From ZC4RG30 sp963777735 (lineage in GTDB: Bacteria > Pseudomonadota > Gammaproteobacteria > Steroidobacterales > Steroidobacteraceae): a stretch of 64,000 nucleotides of DNA. The position numbers and the translations under genes are program-made. The DNA is taken from assembly GCA_963777735.1 (NCBI GenBank), contig CAVZRQ010000008.1, positions 1,116,001 through 1,180,000 on the forward strand. Direction: 5' to 3'. Below the pieces are notes generated by a model. That model was given only the letters and a program-made list of their open reading frames with translations, had not been told where the DNA came from and ran no database searches. This document shows, in pieces, positions 17,637-29,307 of this stretch; position 1 is the first letter of the stretch, and every line of letters starts with the position of its first letter.

Positions 17637-18369
17637 TACCGGCCTTGCGTCGCTTGCTCTGCACGGCGGTGAGCAACCCGCGCAGGATGTTCACTTCATT
17701 GCCGTCGAGTTCGGCGCGTGTGTACAGGCGGCGGATGCGGCCCATGAGGCTGGTTCCCAGCTGCGTGCGATCCCGGAAGCCGACCTCATCCATCACCTGC
17801 TGCAGGTGCGTGTAGAAGCGCTCCATCTGTTCGGGCGTGGCCAGTGGCGCTTCGCGCGGTGCGAGGTACATGCCAGGCTCGTGCTGTGCCATGCGGATTT
17901 CGTAGGCGATGAGTTGCGCGGCCATGGCGATGTTGAGCGACGCATAGTCGGGGTTGGCGGGTATGCGCAGCAGCGCATGGGCGGCCTGCAGCTGTTCATT
18001 CGAGAGACCAAAGCGCTCGGTGCCGAACAGCACGGCAACGCCACCGGAACCACTGCGTGCTTCTGCCACAAGCCGCGCGGCGGCTTCCCGGGCCTCGAGC
18101 ACGCGGAAATACTGGTCGCGCGTGCGCGCGGTGGTGGCCAGCACCAGGCCGCAATCCGCTATGGCCTCAGGCAGAGTTTCCACCACCCGGGCGCTGGCCA
18201 GCAGATCGTCGGCACCCGCAGCGCGTGCCGTGGCATCCGGATGCGGGAATTCCTTCGGTTTGACCAGCACCAGCTCCATGACGCCCATGTTCTTCATGGC
18301 ACGCGCCACCGCCCCGATGTTGCCGGGGTGCGATGTTTCGACGAGTACGAAGCGGATAGGCAGTGTCAT
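17626..18369 (-). CDS. trmJ: tRNA (Cm32/Um32) methyltransferase TrmJ
   Basis: A 247-residue SPOUT-class methyltransferase. Family motifs: ETSHPGNIGAVARAMKNMG near the N-terminus, LFGTERFGLSNEQL as the SAM-binding knot region, and LRIPANPDYASLNIAMAAQLIAYE. It 2'-O-methylates nucleotide 32 of tRNAs. The trmJ-iscS order matches the gammaproteobacterial trmJ-iscRSUA neighbourhood with iscR lost. It is divergent from suhB with 90 bp between starts. Confidence 0.95.
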   Translation of the reverse strand: MTLPIRFVLVETSHPGNIGAVARAMKNMGVMELVLVKPKEFPHPDATARAAGADDLLASARVVETLPEAIADCGLVLATTARTRDQYFRVLEAREAAARLVAEARSGSGGVAVLFGTERFGLSNEQLQAAHALLRIPANPDYASLNIAMAAQLIAYEIRMAQHEPGMYLAPREAPLATPEQMERFYTHLQQVMDEVGFRDRTQLGTSLMGRIRRLYTRAELDGNEVNILRGLLTAVQSKRRKAGNEH

Positions 18370-18413
18370 GTGACGGAATACGGCCGATTGGCCGCGGGGC
18401 TGCTGGCGGCGTC

Positions 18414-18422
18414 TGGTATTCT
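18414..18422 (+). promoter_or_regulatory. Extended -10 promoter element of suhB
   Basis: TGGTATTCT (TG-N-TATTCT) lies 38-46 bases before the suhB ATG. The hexamer matches the -10 consensus at five of six positions with the TG extension. No good -35 is visible at 17 bp. This is the only promoter-like site in the trmJ-suhB intergenic region on the plus strand. Confidence 0.4.
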
Positions 18423-18459
18423 ACCGCGCCATCGCCCGACCGCCCTTGCAAGAGCGACC

Positions 18460-19269
18460 ATGCATCCTTACATGAATACTGCCGTCAAGGCGGCGCGCCG
18501 CGCAGGCGAGATCATCGTGCGCGGGCTGGCCCGTTTCGAAGGCGTCGAAACCGCCTCGAAGGGCCTCAACGACTTCGTCACCAGCATCGATCACGCGGCC
18601 GAAGCCGCCATCATCGAGACCCTGGGCGAGGCCTATCCGCACCATGCCTTCCTCGCCGAGGAAAGCGGCGCCAGCGGCAGCGGCGACAACATCTGGATCA
18701 TCGACCCGCTCGATGGCACCACCAATTTCATGCACGGCTTTCCGACGTTCGCCGTGTCGATTGCCTTCCAGATGGGGGGCCGCATCGAGCACGGCGTCAT
18801 CTATGACCCGATGCGCCAGGAGATCTTCACCGCGTCGCGCGGCCAGGGGGCCTATCTCGAAGGCCGGCGCCTGCGCGTGAGCCGCCAGCGCACGCTGGAA
18901 GGCTCGCTGATCAGCACCGGTTTCCCGTATCGCGAAAACCTGCACCTGCTCGACCCGTACATGGCCATGATGAAGGCCGTGATCCAGCGCGCCTCGGGCC
19001 TGCGTCGTCCGGGTTCTGCAGCACTGGATCTGGCCTATGTGGCGGCCGGTCGCACGGACGGCTTCTGGGAGATCGGGCTCAAGGCCTGGGATACCGCGGC
19101 CGGCACGTTGCTGATCCGCGAAGCCGGTGGCCTCGTGGCCACGCTCGATGGCGGCGAGTACAAGCAGAACGGCAACATCGTGGCGGGCACGCCGCGGGTG
19201 TTCAACGAACTGCTGGAAACGATCGCACCCTTCCTGACGGACGAACTGCGCGAGAACGCCAGCCGCTGA
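18460..19269 (+). CDS. suhB: Inositol-1-monophosphatase family protein SuhB
   Basis: A 269-residue Mg-dependent phosphatase. Metal-binding motifs: EESG in FLAEESGASG, and IDPLDGTTNF; the second signature is LKAWDTAAGTLLIREAGG. Start at 18460 gives MHPYMNTAVKAARRAGE, matching SuhB. Besides inositol phosphate hydrolysis, SuhB takes part in rRNA transcription antitermination in gammaproteobacteria. Its 3' end overlaps the open frame of the convergent yegD gene by 68 bp, probably because the yegD end is mis-framed. Confidence 0.95.
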   Translation: MHPYMNTAVKAARRAGEIIVRGLARFEGVETASKGLNDFVTSIDHAAEAAIIETLGEAYPHHAFLAEESGASGSGDNIWIIDPLDGTTNFMHGFPTFAVSIAFQMGGRIEHGVIYDPMRQEIFTASRGQGAYLEGRRLRVSRQRTLEGSLISTGFPYRENLHLLDPYMAMMKAVIQRASGLRRPGSAALDLAYVAAGRTDGFWEIGLKAWDTAAGTLLIREAGGLVATLDGGEYKQNGNIVAGTPRVFNELLETIAPFLTDELRENASR

Positions 19270-20738
19270 CGCTGGCTGCAACCGGGCGCAATATCGCCCG
19301 AGCCCTGGCGGCTATTCCAGCCGGCACTGCGCGCCCGGCGTAGCTCGCAATCGCGAGACCACAGGCGACGCTGGTGAAGGGATCATGCCCTTCCACCCGC
19401 CCCGGAAACAGCTCCTCCAGCAGGCGGCGGACAGCCACGATCTCCGATGTGCCGCCGGTGCGGATCACGACACTGACTTCCTCACTGCGGATGCCCGCCG
19501 CCGGCAGCAGCGTCTCGATGCGCTCCCGCAAGGTGGCCAGCGCCGGTACCAGGATGGCGTCGAGCTGCGTGCGGGAGAACGGCACGGTGAGATTCAGCTC
19601 CGGGATGTCGATGACCGATTCCATGCGCACCGAAAGTTCGGCCTTCGCGCGCTTGATGGCCTGGAAGCAGTTGTGGCTGTAGTTGTAGGAGATGAGATCC
19701 AGCAGTCGCTGGAACTTCACGGCACCCTCGCCGCCTCTCGATAGCCGATCCACCACCATCGCGCGGGTGTAGTTCTGGTTCAGCAGGAAGGTGGTCTGCC
19801 AGTTGATCAGGCCGGATTCGTATTCCTGGAAAGGGAACAGCGTATCGACCTGCCGGCCATCCACTTCGCGAACCCAGCGCTCGCCCTTGCCCAGCTCCGG
19901 GAACAGCATGTGTTCGAAGATGAGCTGGTCGATCTTGTCGCCACCGAGCGCAACGCCATTGGTGGCGAGCACTTCGAAATCCGTGCCCGCATAACGCACG
20001 GCGGCAAGGTCCAGCGTGCCGCCGCCGAAGTCCACCGTCAGCGCGATGCCTTTGTCAGTTCGGCGCGCGCCGTACAGCCAGCTGAGGGTGGCGGCAACGG
20101 GCTCCGGGTAGAACTCTGCCACCTGGAAACCGGCGTGTTCATAGGCTTCTGTCAGTCGCGTCACCGCCACCGGATTGCGGCTGCCAGCGCGGCCTTCGAA
20201 GGTGACCGGCCGCCCCGCATGGATGGGCGGCAATGGGGGCGGGAGTTCCCGCTCCAGCGCCTCGCGCATGTGCTGCAGGATCGGCGTGAGCAGCGCCACG
20301 ATGCGATAGTGACGTTCGAACACCGACAGCCGCTCGATGTCCGGATCGCCCAGCAACCGCTTGAGGCCCAGGAAGAGGCGGCCCGGCAAGGTGCGGTCGT
20401 ACAGCGGGCCATAGAGCGTATTGCGCTGGGTCTCGAGACGGGAGATGTCATCCCCCGTGCCATTGCCCCCGATGGAGGATGCGGATTCGCCGATCACCTC
20501 GGCCACCAGTTCCACGCGCCGGCCGCGGTTTTCTTCCACATAGCGATCGATGGCGGCGCTGCCCACCAGCGCGGTGTAGCCGCGATCCAGATGGATGGCC
20601 GTGGGAAGGATCGGGCTTTGCCGCTGCAGGATCACGCGATGCATGCGCTCGCCATCGAACCAGGCAATGGCCGAGTTCGAAGTGCCGAAGTCGAGCCCGA
20701 CTCCCAGACGTTTCAGGGCAGCACCTGGCTATGCATGG

Positions 20739-20742
<4 letters not shown>
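19202..20742 (-). CDS. yegD: Hsp70-family chaperone-like protein YegD (frame breaks at both ends)
   Basis: About 513 residues. The actin-like ATPase core is visible: GLDFGTSNSAIAWFDGE (phosphate 1), TVDFGGGTLDLAAV (phosphate 2) and RTGGTSEI (adenosine). It lacks the Hsp70 substrate domain, as YegD does. The phosphate-1 segment has no start in frame; ATG at 20742, overlapping the livF stop as ATGA, joins it if one C is missing from the CCC at ~20718. The last ~35 residues run antisense to suhB and look non-native; a base shift near 19320 would end the protein at TAG 19312. Cellular role is not established. Confidence 0.85.
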
Positions 20743-21447
<705 letters not shown>

Positions 21448-22240
21448 TCAGCCCACTCCTGTGGCGGCCGGCGCTTCTTCGCCCAGATAGGCCTCGATCA
21501 CCTTCGGATTGGCGCGCACTTCGGCGGGCGTGCCTTCGGCGATCTTCATGCCGTGATCCAGCACCACGATGCGCTCGCAGATGTTCATCACCACCTGCAT
21601 GTCGTGCTCGACCAGCAGGATGGAGATGGCGAACCGCTGCTGCACTTCGCGGATCAGCCGCGTGAGTTCCAGCTTTTCCGTGGGATTCATGCCGGCCGCG
21701 GGTTCATCCAGCAGCAGCAGCTTCGGCCGCGTGGCCAGCGCGCGCACGATCTCCAGGCGGCGCTGGTTGCCATAGGGCAGGCTCTTCGCAGGTTCATCGC
21801 GCACGCGGGCGAGATCGAAGATCTCCAGCAGTTCGTTGGTGCGGGCCGCGATCTGCCGCTCTTCGGCATGGAACGCCGGCGGCCGCAGCAGGGAACTTGC
21901 CGAGTGGTGCTGCAGGTGCAGGTGGAACGCCACGCGCACATTGTCGAACACGCTGAGCGAGGGAAACAGCCGGATGTTCTGGAAGGTGCGCGCGATGCCC
22001 AGTTTCGTGATCTGGAAAGGCTTGAGACCCACCAGCGACTGCCCCGCAAAACGGATGTCACCCGCCGTCGGGCGATAGACGCCGGTGATCGAGATTGAAC
22101 ACGCTGGTCTTGCCGGCGCCGTTGGGGCCGATCAGCCCGGTGAGCGAGCCCTCCCCCACCGCGGTCGTGACATCATTCACCGCGGTGAGGCCACCGAAGC
22201 GCAACGTGCACCCCGCAAGTTCCAGCTGCGGCGCGCGCAT
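21448..22240 (-). CDS. livG: Branched-chain amino acid ABC transporter ATPase LivG (one frame break)
   Basis: About 263 residues after repair. Walker A GPNGAGKTSVFN, then the LivG block LGIARTFQNIRLFPSLSVFDNV, a signature region LPYGNQRRLEIVRALA and Walker B LLLLDEPAAGMNP, followed by the LivG-type C-terminal tail ANPKVIEAYLGEE. The frame breaks near 22091, where CTCGATC stands for an expected CTGATC (one extra C) between VFN and LITGVYRPTAG. The start overlaps the livM stop. Confidence 0.93.
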
Positions 22241-23180
22241 CAGCTGGCCCGACGCCGCGGCAGCGACCAGGTGAACAGGCCCTGCGGCCGCAGGATCATC
22301 AGCACGATGATCAGCAGCGAGTAGAGGATCATGCGCAGATCGCCGAACTGGCGCAGCCACTCGCCGAGCACGGTGAGCAGGATGGCGGCCACGATCACGC
22401 CCGTGGTGTTGCCCATGCCGCCCAGGATCACCATCACCACGATCTCGATCGAGCGGTCGAAGCCGAAACCCTGCGGCACGATGTACTGCTTGAAGTGCGC
22501 ATACACCCCGCCGGCGAGGCCCGCGAAGAACGCGCCCACCAGGAAGGCCGTGATCTTGTAGCGCGTGGTGTTGATGCCCATCGCCTCGGCGGCGATCTCG
22601 TCGTCGGCCACGGCGATGAAGCCGCGGCCATAGGTCGAATTGACCATCGCCCACACCACGTAGATCACCAGCGCCGCGAGGCCGAAGGCCCAGAACAGCG
22701 TGGTGTAGGCCGGGATGCCGATCAGGCCGCGCGGCCCACCGACGGCATCGATGTTCTGCAGCACCACGCGGATGATCTCACCGAAGCCCAGCGTCACGAT
22801 GGCGAGGTAATCGCCCTTGAGTCGCAGCGACGGCACGCCAACGATGAGCCCGGCCACCGCCGCGGCCATGCCACCCGCCAGCAGCGCCAGCCGAGAACAG
22901 CAGCCATTGCTGCCCGGCGAGCATCGGCAGCAGGCCGACGCCGAAGCTGGTGGTGAGCATCGCGGCCGCATAGGCACCCACACCCATGAAACCCGCATGG
23001 CCCAGCGAGAACTGGCCGGTGTAGCCATTGATGAGGTTGAGGCTCACGGCCAGCGTGATGTTGATGCCGCAGCTCACTGCGATATCGAGGAAGTACGGGT
23101 TGTAGCTGCTCGAGAAATACGACACGGCCGCCGATCACCGCCAGCGCGCCGATCAGCAGCAGCTGTGAGCGCGACAACAT
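22240..23180 (-). CDS. livM: Branched-chain amino acid ABC transporter permease LivM (two frame breaks)
   Basis: About 312 residues after repair, a multi-spanning permease. Family blocks: NLINGYTGQFSLGHAGFMGVGAYAAA, SLRLKGDYLAIVTLGFGEIIRV, GINTTRYKITAFLVGAFFAGLAGG and VVMVILGGMGNTTG. Starts at ATG 23180, overlapping the livH stop (TGATG). Breaks near 23127 and 22890, each one extra base. Confidence 0.92.
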
Positions 23181-24074
23181 CAGACCTTCTCCGCCTGGCG
23201 CTTGCCGAGCAGCCCGTTGGGGCGCAGCAGCAGGATGAGGATCAGCACGGCAAAGGCCACGGCATCGCGGTAGGTCGAACCACCCAGCGCCACCACCGTC
23301 GGTTTCGACCAGCCCCAGCACCAGCCCGCCAACGGCAGCGCCCGCGATGTTGCCGATGCCGCCCAGCACCGCGGCGACGAAGGCCTTCAGGCCCGGCAGC
23401 GTGCCCATCAGCGGATCGATGGAGGGATAGTTGATGGCGTAGAGGATGCCGCCAGCGGCAGCGAGCGCCGAGCCCAGCGCGAAGGTGAAGGAGATCACCC
23501 GGTCGTTGTTGATGCCCACCAGCGAGGCGGCCACCGGATTGACCGACAGCGCGCGCATGGCGGTGCCGATGCGGGTGTGCAGCACGATGTGCCGCAGCGC
23601 GAACAGCAGCACCAGGGTCACCCCGAACACCATGATCTGGCTGCTCGAGATCACGAGGCCATTGTCGAAGTGGAAGGTGTGCTGCGGAAACAGCACCGGA
23701 AAGGATTTGGGATTGGCGCCGAAGATGCGCTGCCCGAGGTTCTGCAGCAGCAGCGATACACCGATGGCCGTGATCAGCGCCGTGAGCGTGGAGCGGCCAC
23801 GCAGCGGCCGGTAGGCCAGCTTCTCGATCAGCATGCCGAGCAGCGCGCAGATCGTCATGGCGCCCAGCAGCACGAACACCCCGCCCATCACCGAAGCCTG
23901 GGGCACGAAACGCGCGAGGTAGTAGCCGGAGAACGCGCCCAGCATGAAGATGTCGCTGTGCGCGAAATTGATGAAGCGCAGCACACCATAGACCATGGTG
24001 TAGCCCAGTGCGATCAGCGCGTAGATGGCCCCCAGCGCAAGGCCGTTGATGAGTTGCTGCAGCAGCTCACTCAC
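23180..24074 (-). CDS. livH: Branched-chain amino acid ABC transporter permease LivH (one frame break)
   Basis: About 297 residues after repair. GTG start at 24074 gives SELLQQLINGLALGAIYALIALGYTMVYGVLRFINFAHSD, the LivH N-terminus; LPGLKAFVAAVLGGIGNIAGA is the EAA-like loop. The frame breaks near 23300 (GLVET to VVALGGSTYRDA) by one extra base; the repaired tail ends LLRPNGLLGKRQAEKV. It is 12 bp downstream of the binding-protein gene. Confidence 0.93.
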
Positions 24075-24086
24075 GGCGCAGGACCC

Positions 24087-25248
24087 TCAGGGCGCAATGG
24101 TTTCGACGTACTGGAACCTGCCATCTTTCACCGTGATGATCACCGCGGGCTTGGAGGCATCGCGTTTCGCATCGAGCGAAGTGGCGCCGGTGGCGCCCGG
24201 GAAATCGGTGGTGGCTGCCAGCGCGTCGCGCAGCTTCGGGCCTTCCGTGGTGCCGGCCCGCCGGATGGCGTCTGCCAGCACCATGGCGGAGTCGTAACCC
24301 AGCGCCGCCATCGCATCCGGGGTCTTCGTTGAACTTGGCCTTGAAGGCCGCGACGAACTGCTGCGCCAGCGGCTCGGTGCTCTCGGACGAGAAATGGGTG
24401 GAGTAATACGTGCCCTGCAGCGCTTCGGCGCCGGCGATCTCCAGCAGTTCCGGCGCTTCCCAGCCATCGCCACCGAACAGCGGCACCTTGATGCCGAGCT
24501 GCCGTGCCTGCCGGACAATCAGGCCTGCATCGGTGTAGTAACCCGGCACGATGATGGCATCCGGCTGCTGGCTCTTGATGGCGGTGAGCTGCGCCTTGAA
24601 ATCCTTGTCGCCGCCGGTGTATTTCTGTTCGGCAACGATCTGGCCGCCGCCGGCCACGAAGGGCTCGCGGAAGTACTGCGCGAGGCCCACGCTGTAGGGC
24701 GCCGACACATCCGAGAAGATCGCGACCTTCCGGGCCTTGAGGGTGCGCTTGGCGAACTCGGCCAGCAGCCGGCCCTGGAACGGATCGATGAAGCAGACGC
24801 GGAAGATGTAATCGCCGGTTTCGGTCACCTTCGGATTGGTGGACGACGGCGAGATCATCGGGATGCCGCTGGCCTGCGCGATGGGCGCTGCTTCCAGCGA
24901 CCGGCCGGAGGCGACTTCGCCGAGCAGGGCCACGACCTTGTCGCGGGTGATCAGCTTCTTGGCGATGGTGGCGGATTCGCCGGGGGTGCTGCGGTTGTCT
25001 TCGTAGATGAGTTCGATCTGCTTGCCGAGCAGGCCACCCGCGGCATTGAGCTCTTCAATGGCCAGCAGCGTGCCCTTGTGGGAGGACTGGCCAAAGGCCG
25101 CTTCCTTGCCGGTGAGCGAGGCGAACTCGCCGATCCGGATGGTGTCTTCGTCGGCCGCAGCACCTTCGGTTCCGGATTTCGAACAGCCGGTGAGCAGCGC
25201 CACGCCGGCCATCAATGCCGCCAGCAAACGGATTCGCGGGTGATTCAT
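24087..25248 (-). CDS. livK: Branched-chain amino acid ABC transporter substrate-binding lipoprotein (one frame break)
   Basis: About 386 residues after repair. A signal with lipobox LLTGC starts at ATG 25248 (a second in-frame ATG lies at 25260). The mature protein is a periplasmic-binding-protein fold of the Leu/Ile/Val family: IRIGEFASLTGKEAAFG, IPMISPSSTNPKVTE, VAIFSDVSAPYSVGLAQYF. The frame breaks near 24328, between KFN and TPDAMAALGYDSA. Exact ligand cannot be told; LIV-type transporters also carry urea, amides and other amino acids. A lipid anchor is unusual for LivK/J of enteric bacteria. Confidence 0.88.
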
Positions 25249-25301
25249 GGGTAAGTCCATCTGTTGTCGCCAGGGGGGCCGAGATCGCCCCCAGTATACC
25301 G

Positions 25302-26040
25302 TCAGGACGAGCGGTGGCGATCCAGCAGCTTGCGCAGCCGCAGGTTGATCATCTCCACGCACACCGAGAAGGCCATCGCGAAATACAGGTAGCCCTTGGG
25401 CACATGGGAGTCCGAGACCGTCGGCAATCAGCGCCACGCCCACCAGGATCAGGAACGCCAGCGCCAGCACCTTGACGGTGGGATGCGCCTCGACGAAGTC
25501 GGAGATCGGGCCGGACACCAGCATCATCACCAGGATGGCGACCACGATGGCGGCCACCATGATGGGCACCTGATCGGGCTCGGCGAGCCCCACGGCGGTG
25601 AACACCGAATCGAGCGAGAACACGATGTCGATGACGCCGATCTGCACGATGATCACGCATGAAGTTCGAGAACAGGCGCGCGTTGATCTCTGCTCGCTGG
25701 CGCCTTCCAGCGTGTGGTGGATCTCCAGTCACGCTCTTGGCGAGCAGGAACAGGCCGCCCAGCGATGAGCACGAGGTCGCGGCCCGAGATCTCGTTGCTC
25801 CAACACCGTGAACCAGGGCCGGGTGAGCCGCGATGAGCCAGACGATCGAGAGCAGCAGCGCGATGCGCGAACCCATCGCCAGCATCAGGCCGACGTTCCG
25901 CGCCTTCTTGCGCTGCTCGGGGGCAGGCGCCCGACCAGGATCGAGATGAAGATGATGTTGTCGATGCCGAGCACGATCTCGAGCATCGACAGCGTGACAA
26001 ATGCCAGCCATGCGTGCGGATCGGTGAGCAGCTCGATCAC
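25302..26040 (-). CDS. TerC family integral membrane protein (at least five frame breaks)
   Basis: The pieces in three frames read continuously as a TerC-family protein of about 245 residues: LEIVLGIDNIIFISILVGRLPPEQRKKAR, ISGRDLVLIAG, VIIVQIGVIDIVFSLDSVFTAVG, FLILVGVALIADG, YLYFAMAFSVCVEMINLRLR. Family members export manganese or contribute to metal homeostasis. The conserved Asp-Asn and Asp pairs in GIDN and SLDSV are kept. Starts at GTG 26040, overlapping the secF stop. Breaks near 25920, 25805, 25768, 25735, 25675 and 25425. This is the densest cluster of indels in the window. Confidence 0.82.
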
Positions 26041-26975
26041 GGCAGGCTGTCCACTTCCTTGCTTCGCACTGGCGGGAACACATGCTCGGCCTTGAGGCCG
26101 AAGTCGAGCGCCACTGCAGCCGAAATGTAGATCGAGGAATAGGTGCCGGCCAGGATGCCGATGACCAGCGCCTCAGAGCAAATCCGTGCAGCGCCGGACC
26201 ACCCAGGAACAGCAGCGCCACCACCACGATCAGCGTGGTGACCTTGGTCATGATGGTGCGCGACAGGGTCTGGTTGATGGACTGGTCCAGCGCCACAGCT
26301 GGCACAAGGCGACGATTGGCCTCGAAACGCTCGCGGATGCGGTCGAACACGATGATGGTGTCGTTGATGGAGTAACCCACCACGGCCAGCAGCGCGGCCA
26401 CCACCGCCAGATCGAACGGGGTCTGCGACAGCGCAAACCAGCCGATGATCAGGATGGGGTCATGCATCAGCGCCAGGATGGCACCGGCCGAAAGCCGCCA
26501 GGTGTGGAAGCGCAATGCGATGTAGACGAACACCAGCAGCAGGGTGATGGCGAGCGCCGTGATGGCGCTGTTGCGCAGCTCATCGCCCACCTGCGGGCCG
26601 ACGATTTCCAGCGGCTTGATCGTCACGCCGGGGTCGACGCTGCGCAGCGCAGTTTCGACGCGCGGGCGAACCTGATCCACGGCGATGCTTCGCATCCGGC
26701 GCCAGCCGTGCGGAGATGTCGCGCGAGGTGCCGAAGGCCTGCACGGTGGGCTCCTTGAAACCCTGCTCTTCCAGCGCGGCACGCACCCGCTCGACGTCGG
26801 CCGTACCCGGGAACGTGGCTTCCACGGTGGTGCCACCGGTGAAGTCCACCGTCAGGTTCAGGCCGCGCGTGAAGAACAGCGCGATCGAGGCGATCATCAG
26901 CACCACCGACAGCGTGTACCAGATACGCCGCGTGGCCATGAACGGGAAGTTGGTTGCCTTGTGAAAGAATTCCAC
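26037..26975 (-). CDS. secF: Protein translocase subunit SecF (two frame breaks)
   Basis: About 312 residues after repair. GTG start at 26975 (AGGGGATCA upstream) gives EFFHKATNFPFMATRRIWY. DFTGGTTVE in the first periplasmic domain and VVGYSINDTIIVFDRIRERF in the fourth to fifth helices are SecF signatures; the repaired tail reads ALVIGILAGTYSSIYISA. Breaks near 26692 and 26170. SecDF uses the proton gradient to help preprotein export. The gap to secD is 26 bp. Confidence 0.94.
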
Positions 26976-27001
26976 GCTGATCCCCTGTGAGCTTTCGCTG
27001 T

Positions 27002-28887
27002 TTAACCGATGGCCAGGCGGGTGGGCTTGCGCTTGCCGCCGTAGATCAGCGTCAGCAAGCGCGCGGCTGCCCAGCAGCGCGGTGAACATCGACGTGGCGA
27101 TGCCGAGCACCAGCACGATGGCGAAGTTGCGGATCGGCCCGGTACCGAACACCCACAGCACGAGGCCTGCGATCAGGGTGGTGAGGTTGGAGTCCCAGAT
27201 GGCCGAGAACGCCTTCTCGAAGCCGGCGCGGATGGAGGCCTGCGGCGACACGCCGTTGCGCAATTCCTCGCGGATACGCTCATAGATGATGACGTTGGCG
27301 TCCACCGCCATGCCCACCGTGAGCAGGATGCCGGCGATGCCGGGCAGCGACAGCGAGGCCTTCATCATCGACAGCAGCGCCGTCAGCAGCACCACGTTTG
27401 CCAGCAGCACGGTCGAGGCCACCATGCCGAACACGTGGTAGTAGAGAATCATGAACACGAACAGCGCAGCCGAACCGATCAGCAGCGCGCGCACGCCGGC
27501 TTCGATGTTCGCCTGACCCAGCGAAGGTCCGATGGCCCGCTCGCTGATGGCCGACAGCGGCGCCGCCAGCTGACCGGAGCGCATCAGCAGCGCGAGGTCG
27601 CGCGCCTCGGCCTGGCCGAGGCCAGTGATGTTGAACTGATTGCCGAATACGCCGCGGATGGTGGCCTCGCTGATCACTTCCTGCGTCGTGACATCGCGCT
27701 CTTTCACCGCGCCGGTCTCGTCGGTGTATTTCTCGCGGGTCTGCTCGATGAGCACCACGGCCATCGGGCGGCCGATGTTGGCCTGCGTGATGCGCAGCAT
27801 TTCGTCGCCGGCCTGGGAATTCAGGCGAATGGCCACGCCGGGACCATCCTGGGTGGCCGTGGAGGTGGCATCGACCAGCTGATCGCCGGTGGCGATGACT
27901 TCGCGCTTCAGCAGCGTGGGCTGACGGAAACCGTTCTGCTCACGGTGGTAATAGATGCGCGAACCAATGGGCGCGCGGCCCTTGTGCACGGCTTCCTGCG
28001 CACTGTTGGCCACATCGGTCAGCCGGAACTCCAGCGTCGCGACCTTGCCGAGGATGTCCTTCACTTCCGCTGAATTGATGATGCCCGGCAACGCCACGGA
28101 GATGCGATCGACGCCCTGCTGACGCACCTCCGGCTCGGTCACGCCCAGCTCGCCGACGCGGTTGCGCAGCGTCACCATGTTCTGCTGGATGGCGTTGCGC
28201 TTGCGCTCGGTGATCTGCGCGGATGTGAGCGTGGCGCTGATGGAAGGCACGGTGCCGCCGCCAATGGTGTAGGTGGCATCGGTCACGACCTTCAGCATCA
28301 CATCGCGTGCTGCAGAAAGATTGGCACCCTGCGGGAAGGTGACGCGCACACCAGTGATCGTGCCGTCTTCATCCTGCAGTGGCGCTGCATCGGTGAAGGT
28401 GATCTTGGCGGAGGTCAGCGCGCGGCGGTAATCCTGTTCGTAGCTGTCGATCAGCTGCCGCACCGCGCCGTTCACGTCGACCTGGTACAGCAGGTAGAGA
28501 CCGCCGCGCAGGTCGAGGCCCAGCGGCATTGGCCGCAGCCCCAGCTTGCGGAAGATCTCCGGCGCCCGCGGGGCGCGTGGCAAGGGCGGAGATGTAGGTC
28601 GTGCTCAGGGTCTCGTTCACGACATCGCGCGCGGCGAGCTGGTCGCTGACCTCATCGAACAGCAGCATCGTGCGCCCGTTGTCGATATACGCCCGCTTGA
28701 CGGTGACACCCTTCGCCTTCAACGCGGCTTCGATGGCTTGGCTGCCGGCTGCATCTATGGCTGCGCGATCCTTGCGCGCCACCTGCACGGCAAGATCTTC
28801 ACCAAAGAAATTGGGGGCAGCGAAGACCAGTGCCAGCAGGGACACCAGCGCGACGACGATATATTTCCAACGGGCGAATTCCAGCAT
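27002..28887 (-). CDS. secD: Protein translocase subunit SecD (two frame breaks)
   Basis: About 627 residues after repair (E. coli 615). N-terminal helix MLEFARWKYIVVALVSLLALVFAAPNFFG, the LGLDLRGG motif, the large periplasmic domain with GVTEPEVRQQGVDRISVALPG, and GMAVDANVIIYERIREELRNG in the membrane part. Breaks near 28575 and 27066, each one extra base; the repaired tail is LLTLIYGGKRKPTRLAIG. Six bases separate it from yajC. Confidence 0.95.
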
Positions 28888-28893
28888 GGCGGA

Positions 28894-29223
28894 TCAAGCG
28901 CTCTTGTATGTGCCCTTGGGAACCAGTTGTGAGACCTGGGACTTCTGAACCTTGATGCGGACGCCATCGGCAATTTCAATAGTGACGAAGCCATCGGCGA
29001 CTTCCGTGACCTTGCCGAGGATGCCGCCGGCGGTTATCACTTCGCCCCGGTGGCCAGCTCCGACAGCATGCTTGGCGTGCTCCTTGGCGCGCTTCTGCTG
29101 CGGGCGGATCAGCAGGAAATAGAACACCACCAGCATGACGGGGAGAATGATCATGCTGCCCAATCCACCCCCGGCGGGTGCAGCAGCGGCCTGGGCGTGG
29201 GCTTCGGAAATCAGCAGGCTCAT
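28894..29223 (-). CDS. yajC: Preprotein translocase subunit YajC (internally garbled by paired indels)
   Basis: A 109-residue single-span protein of the SecDF-YajC complex: GGLGSMIILPVMLVVFYFLLIRPQQKRAKEH and GEVITAGGILGKVTEV. Between these, the frame reads HAVGAGHR where the family has MLSELATG; that peptide is encoded one base out of phase. One extra base at ~29070 and one missing base at ~29046 restore it. The protein would therefore look intact to automated annotation while about ten residues are wrong. Confidence 0.95.
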   Translation of the reverse strand: MSLLISEAHAQAAAAPAGGGLGSMIILPVMLVVFYFLLIRPQQKRAKEHAKHAVGAGHRGEVITAGGILGKVTEVADGFVTIEIADGVRIKVQKSQVSQLVPKGTYKSA

Positions 29224-29307
29224 GGCTATAGACCCTCTGGGGCGAAAAAATGGTCGCGCATTATGCCACAGGCCCGTAGGCGGCCCGCGCTCTGGCGAAA
29301 ACTCCTA

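Noticed and set aside
25302..26040. terC as a decayed pseudogene
   Set aside because: All conserved motifs survive in three frames with no substitutions at key residues, and neighbouring genes show the same kind of 1-base breaks, so error is more likely than decay.
26580..28583. A SecD-SecF fusion as found in some bacteria
   Set aside because: The frame joins them only because of a +1 near 27066. The repaired SecD ends with TAA at 27002 and SecF has its own ribosome binding site and GTG start.
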